Positions 22,811 through 34,159 of a stretch of 64,000 nt of DNA are shown piece by piece. The notes below the pieces were generated by a model. The model worked only from the letters and a program-made list of their open reading frames with translations. It did no database searches and was not told the origin of the DNA. The DNA comes from Blasia pusilla (lineage: Eukaryota; Marchantiophyta; Marchantiopsida; Blasiales): NCBI GenBank assembly GCA_050084515.1, contig CM114273.1, forward strand, positions 4,774,001 through 4,838,000, written 5' to 3'. Position 1 is the stretch's first letter. Each line of letters begins with the position of its first letter. The translations under genes were made by a program, and so were the position numbers.

Positions 22811-24540
22811 GTATGTAGGTATATTTCTTCTTCAGAGGCATGTTGGCAACTTTTCAAGCTTAATTATATGTAGAACAACCAAATGTTATGAGATTGGTTG
22901 TTCATCTATCTGAGGAACAAATATTTTACTTCAATGATGTTGACATGTGGGAGGATATTATATAGAAAAATAGGGAGACCACCCTAACGTAATGGTTTGT
23001 TATTAATGAACTTGATGATACGACTCGAGGGTATTTATATCTTGACTTTCCTTTATAGTATTGTTGGAGTCAAAACTAAATACTATTTTCATAGGTGATG
23101 GAGAACATCAGTGGTTGCAATTACTTCTTCATCATGTTCGAGGTGCAACTTCATTTGAGCACTTGATGAACTCTAGATGGAATCCTATATCCAACTTTTA
23201 AGGAAGTTGTTATTCAATTAAGACTTCTTGAGGATGATAATGAAGTCTTCCTTTGCTTACAAGAAGCTTCCGAGATTCACACTGGATCTTCACTCCGTCA
23301 ATTATTTGCCATCGTTCTAGCTTAAAATACACTTGCTCGACCCGGTGCATTATGGAGTGAATTTTTTCCTTCACTTATAGAGGATCTCCTCTATGAACGA
23401 CGTAAGGGAAGAAAAATATTCAAGTATCCTTTCTTCTTCTTCTTCACCATCATGTCTGTGGACTTACTATGAATATATCGGCTCACCTCGTAGAAAATAA
23501 GAATTCATAATCTTGCACCTGATGCTTCCACTGTTAACACCATATTATTGGAAGTCCATTATCATTTCTCAAAATTTGGAAAGACATATGCGCGTTCATC
23601 AACAAGCTTTTGCCGATTGGTTATTGGAGGTGGGAGAGGGTCGTGTGCCTTAATACACTTCTTTCGGAGATGCTTTTATTCAACTACCGTCTAACATGGT
23701 TGCTCAAAGTAAGAACGTAAATGATCTTATTGATATTATATATGGAAATGACCTTCAACGATTTCATAACATCAACTCTTTGAGAGATACAACTATTCTC
23801 ACACCGAGAAATAAAAATATTGATGACATAAATGCGAAAGTTATGTCTCGATTTTATGGAGAGATAATTATCACTACTCTTAATGTTGATTCTATTAACG
23901 ATTATATCTTACTTCATGAAATAATCCTATTTAGGAAATTTTTGGGGAAATTTTTCTCTAATAAGTATGTGTTTGGTGTAGGAACATACTTATCTTAGTG
24001 TTGACTCTGTTCCAAACTAGGGAATGAGTTATATCTATCCAACATAATTATTTAACATGTGCTTATCTTCTGGACTACCCCCACATCATTTGTGTTTGAG
24101 GATTGGTGCGCCAATCATGCTTCTACGAAACATGAATGGTTCAAAAGGACAAGCGAATGACACTCGATTGATCATTCGTGGATTCATGCAACATATTATA
24201 GATGCTGAGATTATTATAGGGAAGAACATTGGAGATCGAATTTTCATTGCATGTATCCCATTGATTGCTTCTGACTCAGACTTGCCTTTTGATTTACATA
24301 GACTGCAATTCAATATCCGTCACGCTTTTGCCATGACTATTAATAAGTCACAAGGTCAAACTTTGCAAATGTTGGAATTTACTTACCTTCGCCTGTATTT
24401 TCTCATGGCCAATTATACTTGGCATTATCTAAAGTAGGACAAAGGAGTTCAATTCATATTATAATTGGTAACGACACACATTCAAATGAGAAAGGTGATT
24501 ACACCTGTAATATAGTGTATAAAGAGATTCTTGCATGAAA
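22811..24540 (+). pseudogene. Helitron B helicase remnant lacking the ATPase core
   Basis: Blocks equivalent to Helitron A are present: EACWQLFKL (about 22,835), DLLYERRKG (about 23,385), QAFADWLLEVGEGR (about 23,608), DTTILTPRNKNIDDINA (about 23,797), GAPIMLLRNMN (about 24,110) and INKSQGQTLQML (about 24,340). Walker A GPGGIGKT and Walker B WDEA, which Helitron A has between the second and third of these blocks, are absent. Only about 200 bases separate those blocks here, against about 1.1 kb in A. Confidence 0.8.
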
Positions 24541-25689
24541 TAAAAATTTACAATTTTTTATTAAATGATGATATTTTTAACTATAATTTTTTTTCAATCA
24601 ATCTAAAAATATTTCTTTAAAAATAGATATAGATATGGGCACCTTACTAGTTGCTTTTACGAAAATTCCCTTTTTGTATTTTTACGGACATGTTAACTAG
24701 TAGGATATATATCATATCATGTACTATAACATAAACACATTGAGAAATTAGGGGAAATTATAAAGAAACAAAATTTTATTTTAAAATTGCTTTTAAAAGT
24801 TTTCTTTTCGTGGTTTCTCCACCGGTTATCGCCGAGCTTTGGGTGGATGGAGGAGGAGGACTATGGCGGAGGAGATGGAAGGACGTATAGAATTTAGCTT
24901 GTAAGTATTTCCATGGTGATCCAATCTTTTCAATCTAAGGCCCAATATGTTCATCTTCTCAAGCTTGAACTTTAGGTTCTTCTTTTTTCCACTTCAGATT
25001 GAGTTTTTCAAAGTTCTTGGGATCTTTGGACCTCCTTCTCTCTTAAATGTGCTCATAGATCCCTGTACGCAATTTCAAACGTAGCGCTCTTCTCATAGAG
25101 TGATATCGGGTCACCATCGGTTTAAGGGATTCCTCTTGCTTTTCTGGATCTTTTGATACGGGCTGGGCCCAACATTACGAACTCATTCCCTCATAGCGGT
25201 CATTGGTGGGTGACTCACTTACTCCTCACATCCCCTTTTTTGGTGTTTCCAATTTCTTTCATAACTTTCTTCTGGAATGTCAGTTTTGGACGTGTTTGGG
25301 CTTGTTTCGATCATCTTGACGAGCTTTTTTCTTTTGATTTGAGTAGATTTTCTAGTTTTTCTTCCTTCTCTGTAGGCACCTATTTTTTTACGGGTTTGTT
25401 TTAGGTCAATTCCTCCCAAAAGTCTTCTTGCTCTTCCAACTCCTTACCTTACTGTTTCGCCCCTACATACGTTTGCCATCTCCTTAAGGACATTAGAAAT
25501 TCATATTCTTGAGCCACCTCTTCCGATACCATATAGATCACTTTTCCTTTTCAGTTGCTTTATATATTTTTCTTATAGTAACTTTCAATCATAAATTTGG
25601 TATTGCCTAATCTTCATCTCTCCATCTAAATTTCTTTTGGACGGATTCCACTACTTTTACTTTGCTCGTTATCCTCATGCTTTCTCAAA
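24541..25689. other. No gene recognised; may hold the non-LTR element's 5' UTR
   Basis: AT-rich to 24,830, then mixed sequence. No coding signal could be supported. The stretch from about 24,830 to 25,690 may be the untranslated leader of the non-LTR element that follows, but no boundary was seen. Confidence 0.35.
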
Positions 25690-28600
25690 ACCACGTTTCA
25701 TATGTCTTTTCGTGTCTTCGATGACTTGCCTACCTTTACTTCTATGTCCCCAGAGATGGAGTTGGATTCTCCATCTACTCGCTTATATGGTTTTACACGC
25801 CCTCCTACAACCGTAACCTCTCCCCCCTGGTTCACCTCCTCATCGTAGATCTCGCCATTTTTCTCCAGATGCTAATACACCCATTACACTCGCTACATTT
25901 ATTCCGAATTCTCCTCTTCTCCCTTCTTTGCCTTGTCCTATTGAGCCTAATCTTGATCCATTATTACCGAATCCTTCTACTTTGCCATCCCCACATATCT
26001 CATATATGCCCTTGCTTCCAACTCCCATCTATTCTAAACGAATCTCCCCTCTTCCTCCTCCTCCTTCCCCAACCTACTTACCCCCTTATCGTCGGCCATC
26101 ACCACCTCTTGCACCTCCTACCTCCTCTCCTTGTAACCCTTCTACTTCTCCATTTGTACCAAAGGTTCGTTGCATATCTTGTGGTAAGGAGTTTCTTCTA
26201 ATGGGATCAAAAGACATCAGCAGTACTGTTGATCCATGCATGGACCTTCAATCCCTAACCCGATACCACCTCCTATTGCACTCCCCACAACAACTGCTTC
26301 AACCTGGTTAAGCCAAATTTATCTCCTTTGCTCTTTCCATCCGAGATCTTCCTCGTCTTAAACTCTACACTCGCATTCCTATTGCTCTTCGTCCCATCAC
26401 CCAACAAGCTTTGCTTTTCCCATTAGAAAGGTTAGCGCGTGACCCCACAGATATAAATTCTTGGTATCTCCTATTACTCTTCCCACAATGGGTTTTAGTC
26501 CTCCCTCCAAGGGGTGGTGCAACGGGTCACTGTGAAACGTCCACACGTATTCAACGCTTTATGTCTAGGGATTGGGAGAATCTTTAGAATAAGCATGTAT
26601 TTGAGCAGAGGCCTTAGCTGCAGCTCATCCCACTCAACATGCCAATCATGGAAGGCCTTCAATACAACAATGCCTTCGACGAAGTCTACTTTTGAGGCAG
26701 GTTGGTGAGTTTTCACGGGCAACTTGAGCATTGGGTCCTCTTTCTCCGGCGGTTCCAAGTGCAGAAACAGTGGCTCTCTTAGAAGCTCTTCATCCTCCTT
26801 CAAGTGATGATGCTCCATATTTTTTGGAAGCTTGACTTGGAGCTTGACTTGGAGGTTTTCACAAGGGCTTTTCTGCATACTCCTCGCTTATCAGCAAGCG
26901 GGCTATCAGGGATGGTTTTTGAGCATCTCCGTAATTGCTTTATCCTAGCAGATTCAACAAGTGGCTTTGTCTCTCTATATAAGGTGTGTGCACATATGGC
27001 GGCATGTCGTCTCCCATTCTCTATCTGTAGGCTCTTAGGGGTTTGTCATTTGTTGGCTATGGATAAGCCTCCTTCAAGTGTGCGCCCTTTGGCTATTGGC
27101 GAGGTTTTATACCGCTTGGTTAGTCGATCCCTATGCTTGCAATTTCGTCCTCACTTTAGTGCCCACTTATTTCCTCATCAATTTGGAGTGGCAACTCTTG
27201 GAGGTTGTGAGGCTGTGGTGCATGAGATTCGTTCCACTCTTGATATTCATCTCGATTGGGTAGCAATTCAAGTTGATGTGGCTAACGCATTCAATTCAGT
27301 TTGTCGTGCGGCCATCTTTGAAGAGTTACGTTGTGCAGGAGGACAACTTGCGAGCCTCATTCCATTTGTTTGCTCCTTCTATGCCTATGATACGCCCATT
27401 ATCTATTCCCATCATGGTACTTCTTGGGAATATAGTATTCTACAATCGGCTTTGGGCACACGTAAAGGTGATCCCATGGGGGGCCCACTCTTTGCCATTG
27501 CCCATTTTGGTGCCCTTCGAGCATCAGCGCAAGCATTTCCATCTTGTCTTTTCCCTTCTATTGATGATGACACTCACATTATAGGTCCTCCTTTTGAAGT
27601 TGTTCCTGCTTATACCCATTTCGTGGAGCAACTCTCTTTCTTAAACCTTAAAGTCCAACCTAGTAAATGTGGAGTATGGTCTCCTTCATGCTTTCCCTCA
27701 ACATTCACCCCACCTACTCCTGATTTTCCCATCTACATTGAAGGGGTTAGAGTTCTTGGGGTCCCAATTAGCTTCATCGACTATGTCTCAAAGTTCTTGG
27801 ATGAGGCACTTTTGAAAGACGTGGAATGGCTTCATTTGTTACCTCATCTAGGGGATCCCTAAGTGGCTTCTGGGATTCTCTCCCAATATTTTCTACGACG
27901 TCCTTCCTACCTTCTTCGCACTTGTCCTCCCACTTCAAGGTTCTTATATCGGTTGGCCTCTTTTGATGCTTCTATCTTGGCAACTTTTGGTCAACTTCTT
28001 GGCCTGAATACCTTTGAGGGAGAGGATGGTGTCTTTGCTTCATGACAAGCTATCTTGCATATTTCTTTTGGAGGGATGGGACTATCCTCCACAGTCGTAT
28101 GTGCTCCCGCAGCCTTTTTGGGGTTGGGCGTTGGTAGCACCGATTATGACTTCAAGGTTTCTCCAAGGAGATACACCTATCTTGATGGATCATATCGCCC
28201 ATGTAGAGGAGGGGGACTTGTTATTTCAATTTCAACAACAACTGAGATCTGCACGAGCTCTTCTTCCTCTTGCTACACAAGCAATTCTACACCCTTTCAG
28301 TCAACTGATTACGGAAGGGCTTGAACGACTTCAAGAGCATATCTCCGAGAATCTGCATCAAATAAACTTTTCCAGCATTCTCTCCGAGGCATCCTCTAAC
28401 ACTAATCGAGCTTGTCTACGTTCATGTGTGGGTACCGAAGCGGGGACGTGGCTTACTGCAAATCCTCTTATTCTTCCATTTCGTCTTCCTCGAAGTATAT
28501 TCTTGACAGCTTTGCGGTTACGTCTTGGACTTCCCCATCCTTCTCTCTTAGGTGTTCCGAATTGTGTATGCGGGGATCCCATTGATGCCAATGGTATCCA

Positions 28601-29033
28601 TATTCTCCGATGTGCACATGGTGGAGAACGAACAACCACACATGATGTCATTAGAGAGGCGGTAGCATTGGTGGCTCGTACTGCAGGATACACCGTTGGG
28701 CAAGAGCAACTCCACGTCCTACCTTCAACCACACAAGCAACCTCTCGTCGAAGAGTGGATCTTGTTATGTCTCGAGGTGGATTCCGGACACTAGGTGATG
28801 TGGTGGTTGCTGATCCAACACGTCCTGAATTGGTATGTCGAGCCGCACATACGAAAGGCGAAGTTGCAGTAAGAATCAAGGAGTTAAATTTTGCTGTGAG
28901 ACATGCGACTGATGGATTTATTCCTTTTGCAATGGAAGTATTCGGTCATTTAAATGTGTCTTTTGATACTTTCCTGAAAACATGTGCTCACCACTCCCTC
29001 GAGAATCATCACCTTGCCCCTTCCCATTGTCGT
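25690..29033 (+). mobile_element. Non-LTR retrotransposon, 5' part (interrupted by gypsy insertion)
   Basis: The probable ORF start is the ATG at about 25,699 (MSFRVFDDLPTFTSMSPEME), followed by a Pro/Ser-rich region and a small Cys motif VRCISCGKEF near 26,167. A conserved block (LERLARDPTDINSWYLLLLF, about 26,428) precedes reverse transcriptase at 26,880 and a C-terminal endonuclease-like region to 29,020. The ORF stops abruptly where an 11 kb gypsy insertion begins, and its C-terminal end resumes at 40,166. There are no LTRs, and the 3' end is AT-rich. Confidence 0.8.
26804..29033 (+). pseudogene. Non-LTR reverse transcriptase with C-terminal endonuclease-like region
   Basis: Reverse transcriptase motifs are readable: KPPSSVRPLAIGEVLYRLV (about 27,067), VDVANAFNSV with the first catalytic Asp (about 27,274), GTRKGDPMGGPLFA (about 27,457), and the catalytic pair in SIDDDTHI (about 27,560). 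A single in-frame TAA at 27,860-27,862 and frameshifts near 28,020 and 28,132 interrupt it. Downstream, PNCVCGDPIDANGIHILRC followed by GG...HD (about 28,560-28,650) is a CCHC-type motif, as in elements with a restriction-like endonuclease. RRRVDLV and LGDVVVADPTRP (about 28,750-28,825) could supply PD-(D/E)XK residues, and EVAVRIKELNF follows. The endonuclease assignment is my inference. Few lesions are present, so the element decayed less than its Copia and Helitron neighbours. Confidence 0.75.
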
Positions 29034-29491
29034 GCGCATACACATCGTTACACAACATACATCGCTGTAACCGAACACACACATAAACATGCATGATCCC
29101 ATGCTAACTCATGGCATCCAAACAACGAGACAAGAAGTACCAAAATATCTCCAATAAAGTAGGATCCAATCTCTCTCTCCACCATCTCACACCATAGCTC
29201 TCAAAGGTGTGCACTCTCTCTCATGTCAAACCAAACCCACTCTCCTAATGAGAGGCTTGGGTTACACTCACAAGGCAAGGTACCATAGCTCCGCCGCCTC
29301 ATGCCAAGAGGTTCAACAAAGAGAGAATGAGCTCTCAAGCTCTCTCCTTGAGGTATACCCTCCCTCTCCCAAGCTCTCTCCATGGTAACCTATTCTCCCA
29401 AGTCACCTCCTTGGCTCTTGACTTGATGTAGGAGGTCAAGGGCCACTTACCAAAAATAGTAACTCAATCTTATACTCAAAATGGTACTTAC
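29034..29491 (-). repeat. Extra, rearranged LTR blocks outside the left LTR
   Basis: 29,034-29,153 (120 bp) is a copy of 30,490-30,609, the terminal part of the LTR. It is joined by two bases to 29,156-29,491, a copy of 29,976-30,312. In the complete LTR these blocks occur in the opposite order, so this is a fused LTR end and LTR start, not a simple duplication. Confidence 0.8.
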
Positions 29492-30609
29492 ATAACTTTT
29501 TGCTCGCAACTCCAAATTGTGCAGTGTTTGTTGCACAGCGTGCACAGCTTCACGATTTACGCCACTATCAAAAAATATTTAGAATCGGACATTTAAGTAA
29601 AAACTGACGGGGATTGTCGTAAAGCCCAATGTCTCTTTCTCCTACACAAAATTTGGCAACGAAAATCCCAACGAAAACATAACATCTGTAAAAATACAAA
29701 TCAGCAAGCTACATGGTGCTCCCGAGAGCTCCAGCATGGGGCAACCCGCCCCCATACTCAATCCCTATCAGAAATTGGGCAGCGCTTCCGCGCGCCACTC
29801 TTCCACACCTAAAATCGGCAAATGCAAAGAATAATGAAAGCAGCCCTTGCTCCGGTGAGCACTCCCATGAGCCGCTGAACGGGGAACACGGTCCCCAACC
29901 TGCAAAAACAGCGAGTGACCAGCGAGCTCCCCCATGAAGCTTTCTCACTCTCTCATTCTCTCATTCTCTCTTTGTAAAGTAAGCTCCAATCTCTCTCTCC
30001 ACCATCTCACACCATAGCTCTCAAAGGTGTGCACTCTCTCTCATGTCAAACCAAACCCACTCTCCTAATGAGAGGCTTGGGTTACACTCACAAGGCAAGG
30101 TACCATAGCTCCGCCTCATGCCAAGAGGTTCAACAAAGAGAGAATGAGCTCTCAAGCTCTCTCTCCTTGAGGTATACCCCTCCCCTCTCCCAAGCTCTCT
30201 CCATGGTAACCTATTCTCCCAAGTCACCTCCTTGGCTCTTGACTTGATGTATGAGGTCAAGGGCCACTTACCAAAAATAGTAACTCAATCTTATACTCAA
30301 AATGGTACTTACCTAAAATAATAAGTTCCTCAATATGGCTCCAAATGAGCCGAACGAAGGGAAACTGCTATCTCAGGTTTCCAAGGGCCTCAAAGCAGGT
30401 CACCCCTCAAACATGGGCGTGTCCTCCACTACTCATGAAGGCGCTCTATTAGATCCCACCGATCTATCTAAAAGACGTCGGTACCGTCGGCGCATACACA
30501 TCGCTACACAACATACATCGCTGTCACCGAACACACACACAAACACGCATGATCCCATGCTAACTCATGGCATCCAAACAACGAGACAAGAAGTACCAAA
30601 ATATCTCCA
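29492..30609 (-). repeat. Left (3') LTR of the DNMT gypsy element
   Basis: It consists of blocks 29,492-29,975, 29,976-30,312, 30,313-30,489 and 30,490-30,609. In element orientation it begins TGGAGATATTTTGG, directly after the polypurine tract. The inner boundary is well defined. The outer boundary is uncertain because of the extra blocks to the left, and the LTR is either about 1.1 kb or about 0.63 kb depending on whether the first block belongs to it. Confidence 0.7.
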
Positions 30610-30622
30610 ATCGCCCCCCTAG
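30610..30622 (-). other. Polypurine tract
   Basis: On the minus strand CTAGGGGGGCGAT immediately precedes the LTR start TGGAGATATT. A G-run next to a TG-starting LTR is the expected primer site for plus-strand DNA synthesis. Confidence 0.7.
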
Positions 30623-30797
30623 CTGGTGGTTTGGTCCCTCTAACTCCAGATAGCCATCTATCCCTACCTACCATGACATACATCTCTCGGATGCTAAGAG
30701 CAAGAAGGCCGTGTGCTCATGTGGTCCCATCGTTAGTCGCCTCCTTGTCATCCATGTCACAGACACAAGTCGGAATGTAGAACTACCTTCTCTATGT

Positions 30798-30931
30798 ACA
30801 TCAGAGACACATCCATCGTCCCTGAGGAACCCTAGTGAGAGGTGGCGTCAAACATGCCATATGCCATCCTCTCGAACACCCATCACAGACTAGCATCGTG
30901 GCGCACCACGGGCAAAACCACACAACATACA
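30798..30931 (-). pseudogene. PHD finger at the C-terminus of the gypsy polyprotein
   Basis: Minus-strand translation gives a complete C4HC3 ligand set. CMLC (30,931-30,920) is followed about eleven residues later by VCDGC. Then come a four-residue gap, H-M-A-C (GWHMAC), the spacer [14 protein letters not shown], and a final C-L-x-C. The x is a TGA stop, and a one-base shift lies between the first and second Cys pairs. PHD fingers usually bind histone H3 tails, often reading Lys4 methylation. Its place after the integrase is where chromoviruses have a chromodomain, so a targeting role is the natural inference. The finger was probably functional in the parent element. Confidence 0.78.
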
Positions 30932-31007
30932 ATGCAAGCCTGCAGGAACTACTGCTAAGCTCGGATCTACTGTACCATCAATGTTAGGAAGGTGACATGG
31001 CGCAAAA

Positions 31008-32341
31008 TTACGCACATGGTCCTTCCATACCATACCATCGCGTCCCTCCAAAGAAGAGAACACCCGATGGCAAAATGTCACGCACTCTCGGGATAGTGCG
31101 CCTGCGATCACATCCAACGTTGTCGGTGCCGTCTGCCGCAAGTAGACATAATCTCCCGATGAAACCTCCGGATAGTTGGTCGATAACCACCACCTCGAAT
31201 AGTCGCGATACCTCAACGTATCCCGATCTTTGTGCAATCGCCAAGTTCTCGAACGCCGTGGGCATCACTCTCGAAATAACTCACCCTCACGAGAACATGC
31301 TCGAACCCATACATCTAGGTCATCAAGATTCGACAGACTCACCAAAGATCTCGACGAATGGCCGCAGGAAAATCGGCTCTCGCCATAAAGTAGCAAGTAC
31401 GGTGAAAAAGACGCTAGGATGTCTCTCTTTGAATCAGATCCCATCGCCAACCATGGCAATCGGAGGTCCCAATCTCCTAGGTGACCTCTCGCAAGCCATA
31501 CTTGCGTAAACCCCTCTTTACCGCTCGCACAACTCTCTCCGCTAATCCATCCGCCTCGGGATGATCTCGCTGGTCGTCGTGCGGTGGTCGATCGCGCCCT
31601 GATCACACAAGGCCTGGAACTCACCACTAAAACTCGGTACTGGTGCATCAACACCTCAGCCGGTGCGCCATAATGACTCAACACTCTGTCAAGGAAGGCA
31701 TAAGCTACTCCCTCACTCGCTTTGTCGGCAATGCAACCAACTCGATCCACTTCGAGAAGTGCTCAACCATCACCAACACATAACGATCGTGGACGCTCCG
31801 TCAAGGGCAAAGGTCTGCAAAATCCAAACTCCATCTATACCTAAGCCCATGATCGGTAATGGATGCAATTGTGGAGTCGAGCATTGAACGATGCTCGGAC
31901 CCGATCACACACCATGCACTGGCAACAAATCGCTGAACGCGGTCTGCATGCCTCGCCACCAATACTGAACTGGAGCAAGCTATACGTCCGCTTCACCCCA
32001 AAGTGACCCAACTCGTGGGCATGTTGCACTAGTCGTGCTCTCTGCGAAGGATGCGGCACTACGCGCACTCGCCATCCTCCCAAACCCTCAAAACATGTGT
32101 CCCTCCCAACGGAACCGTCTGGCCCCCAGGATCCGATCCCGCTCTCTAGCATCCATGGTGCTCGCAAAGGCCCGCCAAGACGAAGGTACTCTAAGACTAC
32201 TCCATCATTATGAATATCTCGGCCACTTGTCATGTCCTCACCGGCCTCTCGGATCCAGGACTCTCCACTAGACCTCGCCATCGAAGTCTCCACACTCGGC
32301 TCTCCATAGCCAACATGCCTAAATAGGCTGACGCGTGCCAT
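31008..32341 (-). pseudogene. Gypsy integrase with HHCC zinc finger
   Basis: The N-terminal zinc-binding motif is visible as HELGHFGVKRTYSLL followed by CQCMVCDRV (about 32,030-31,910). The catalytic core begins with WSLDFA near 31,825 (first Asp) and runs through VEHFSKWIELVALPTK (about 31,770). AYAFLDRVLSHYGAPAEVL follows near 31,700-31,640. The next aspartate block, usually DQGTEF, is shifted and mutated here. The C-terminal part (VSSGDYVYLRQTAPTTLDVI, about 31,165-31,105; EGRDGMVWKDHVRN, about 31,040) is an SH3-like tail leading into the PHD finger. Multiple frameshifts are present. Confidence 0.8.
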
Positions 32342-32439
32342 CCTGGCACCGACTCCTCATCACTCTCTCCATGCCATCGAGCTCCAGTTGCATCTTGTTG
32401 ACTCGGGCATGGGTTACGACTCAACCCATCTGCATCCTG

Positions 32440-32770
32440 GTTGAGCGCCCAGTCTATGTACCACCTAAAAATCATACTCCTGCAACAACAGAGCCCATCT
32501 GCAAGCTTCCCCGAAGCTTGTCGGACTCCATCAACCACTTCGGTGGTTGATGATCGATGATGATGGTAAATGGGGTTGCCGAATAAGTAACACCTGAAAT
32601 GCGCGATAGCCCCCCATGACCAAGCACTCACGCTCATCTTTAGCCGCCCTCTGCGGCGTTGTTCGGCGGCTAGCGTAAGCCACCACGAACTCTCTACCCT
32701 CATTATCATCTTTGGGTGAGCACCGCCCAAGCCCCAACATGCTCCAATTTGTGTGCAATCGAAAGGACGC
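32440..32770 (-). pseudogene. Gypsy RNase H
   Basis: NWSMLGLG, then EGREFVVAYASR and KDERECLVMGGY (about 32,750-32,620), match the Ty3/gypsy RNase H pattern with conserved Arg and Glu. The domain removes template RNA during reverse transcription. A frameshift near 32,640 and another near 32,560 interrupt it. Confidence 0.75.
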
Positions 32771-32999
32771 CGATCGGTCTCCTCAAGATGGGTGCGACGT
32801 CAACTGCCCTGAGCAATCGAAATGCTCGCTCTGCTCATCCCCAGTGCCACTCGTGATCCACCTTGGTCGCAAGGTCGGGCCATAATCAATCGAATCAATC
32901 CCTTGACGATCGCCGATAGAAGTTCGCCAATCCCATGAATGCGCGAACACGGCTCACATCTCAGAGGGCGTGGAATGCGTGAGATAGCCTCTACCTTTG

Positions 33000-33662
33000 T
33001 CTGCTGAACACCAAGGCCCCCTGGTATATCGTATGACCCAAGTACTCAATCTGGTCGTAGAAGAACTTGCACTTGCCTGGATGTAGCTTCAACCCATGTA
33101 ATTGCAATCGTCGAAACACCTCCTCTAGATGTTGCTCATGCTCCTCAACCGTGGCGCTAAAGACTACGATGTCATCAATATAACACCTAGCAAAATCCAG
33201 ACAGGCAAGATCCTATCCATGACCCTCTCGAAACTCAGCCGGGCGTTCTTTAACCCAAATGGTAAGAACCGCCATCGGTACAAAAATCCTTCCGTGAGGA
33301 TCGATGCCCCAAAATGCCGTCTTCTCGCTCTCCTCCAATCGATAGGCGGTGATGGTATCCGCTCATAAATCAATGAATCAAGACCTTTGCGTGACCAATC
33401 CATCAAAGATCTCTCGGGGTGGGCATGGCATACCTATCGGACTTCGTCGCCGATTGATAGGTCGGTAATCCCCACACATCCGCCTATCCGCCCACTTGCC
33501 ATGCACATCCTTCTTGGCGGGCATGACAATGGCGGATGCATACTCCCCATGCGACATCTCCACTAGTCCTGCTCGACCAAGTCCCTGGCTCCTACTCAAT
33601 CGAGCCCTCTCCATATCATCAGACTGTAGGGTTGTTGGAAAGATTGGCATATCACTCGACAA
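33000..33662 (-). pseudogene. Gypsy reverse transcriptase
   Basis: An early block (VEMSHGEYASAIVMPAKKD, RMCGDYRPINR, about 33,560-33,455) is the usual gypsy start. FLYRWRFLPFGLKNARLSFE (about 33,280-33,225) precedes the catalytic YIDDI at 33,182-33,168. LHPGKCKFFYDQIEYLG (about 33,090-33,040) ends the palm region. Frameshifts lie at about 33,395 and 33,190. It follows the methyltransferase region by about 500 bases. Confidence 0.88.
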
Positions 33663-34159
33663 CTCAATGCGGATCCCGGTCCCTTCAGCGTACCCAAATC
33701 CTCCATTTGAACGCAGCAGCTCCTATAACTCTTGAGGAACTGATGTATTCGGCGTTGCTCTCCTCCTGTCAACTTAGAGCCCATATCTGGCTCCCAAGTC
33801 TCCATCGTGACTATGGTAGGACTCTCCGGCGCGGGTATCGGTGGTTGCTATGGTGCAACCCCGTCTCGAACAACAACACTCGGCCGCTCTCTTGCGACCA
33901 AGCGCAAACTCGATCTCCTCCACGTGCGTAAAGGTTCGAAACCACGCCGATGATGTGGCTATCATCTCCTTGCGTACCTTCAAAACATCCCAAGAAGTCC
34001 AAGGGTGTCTCTCCCGATCTCCCCTGGTGCGTAGATCTCCTCGGGTCTCGCCCCCAGCCACTGCCTCCACCGTCTCGGTAGGCATGGGGCTCACCAACGC
34101 AACCGCTGTGATCTGTCGCGATCTCATACGACGCTGCTCAGCCACTCCCAAGCTGAGGA

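Larger units (their letters stand above)
19970..24540 (+). mobile_element. Helitron B, internally deleted
   Basis: A plus-strand relative of Helitron A. It starts with the same N-terminal phrase near 19,975 (CTTCCTATTCCATCAAATCG), then has the N-domain, HUH Rep and C-terminal helicase parts. Compared with A it lacks the whole stretch holding Walker A and Walker B (expected around 23,430-23,560). It also carries a satellite fragment at 20,377-20,471. Termini were not fixed. Confidence 0.83.

Noticed and set aside
29709-29948. 79-codon frame conserved in both LTR copies (also 39,385-39,624)
   Set aside because: Conservation follows from LTR identity, with no domain or start context to support translation.
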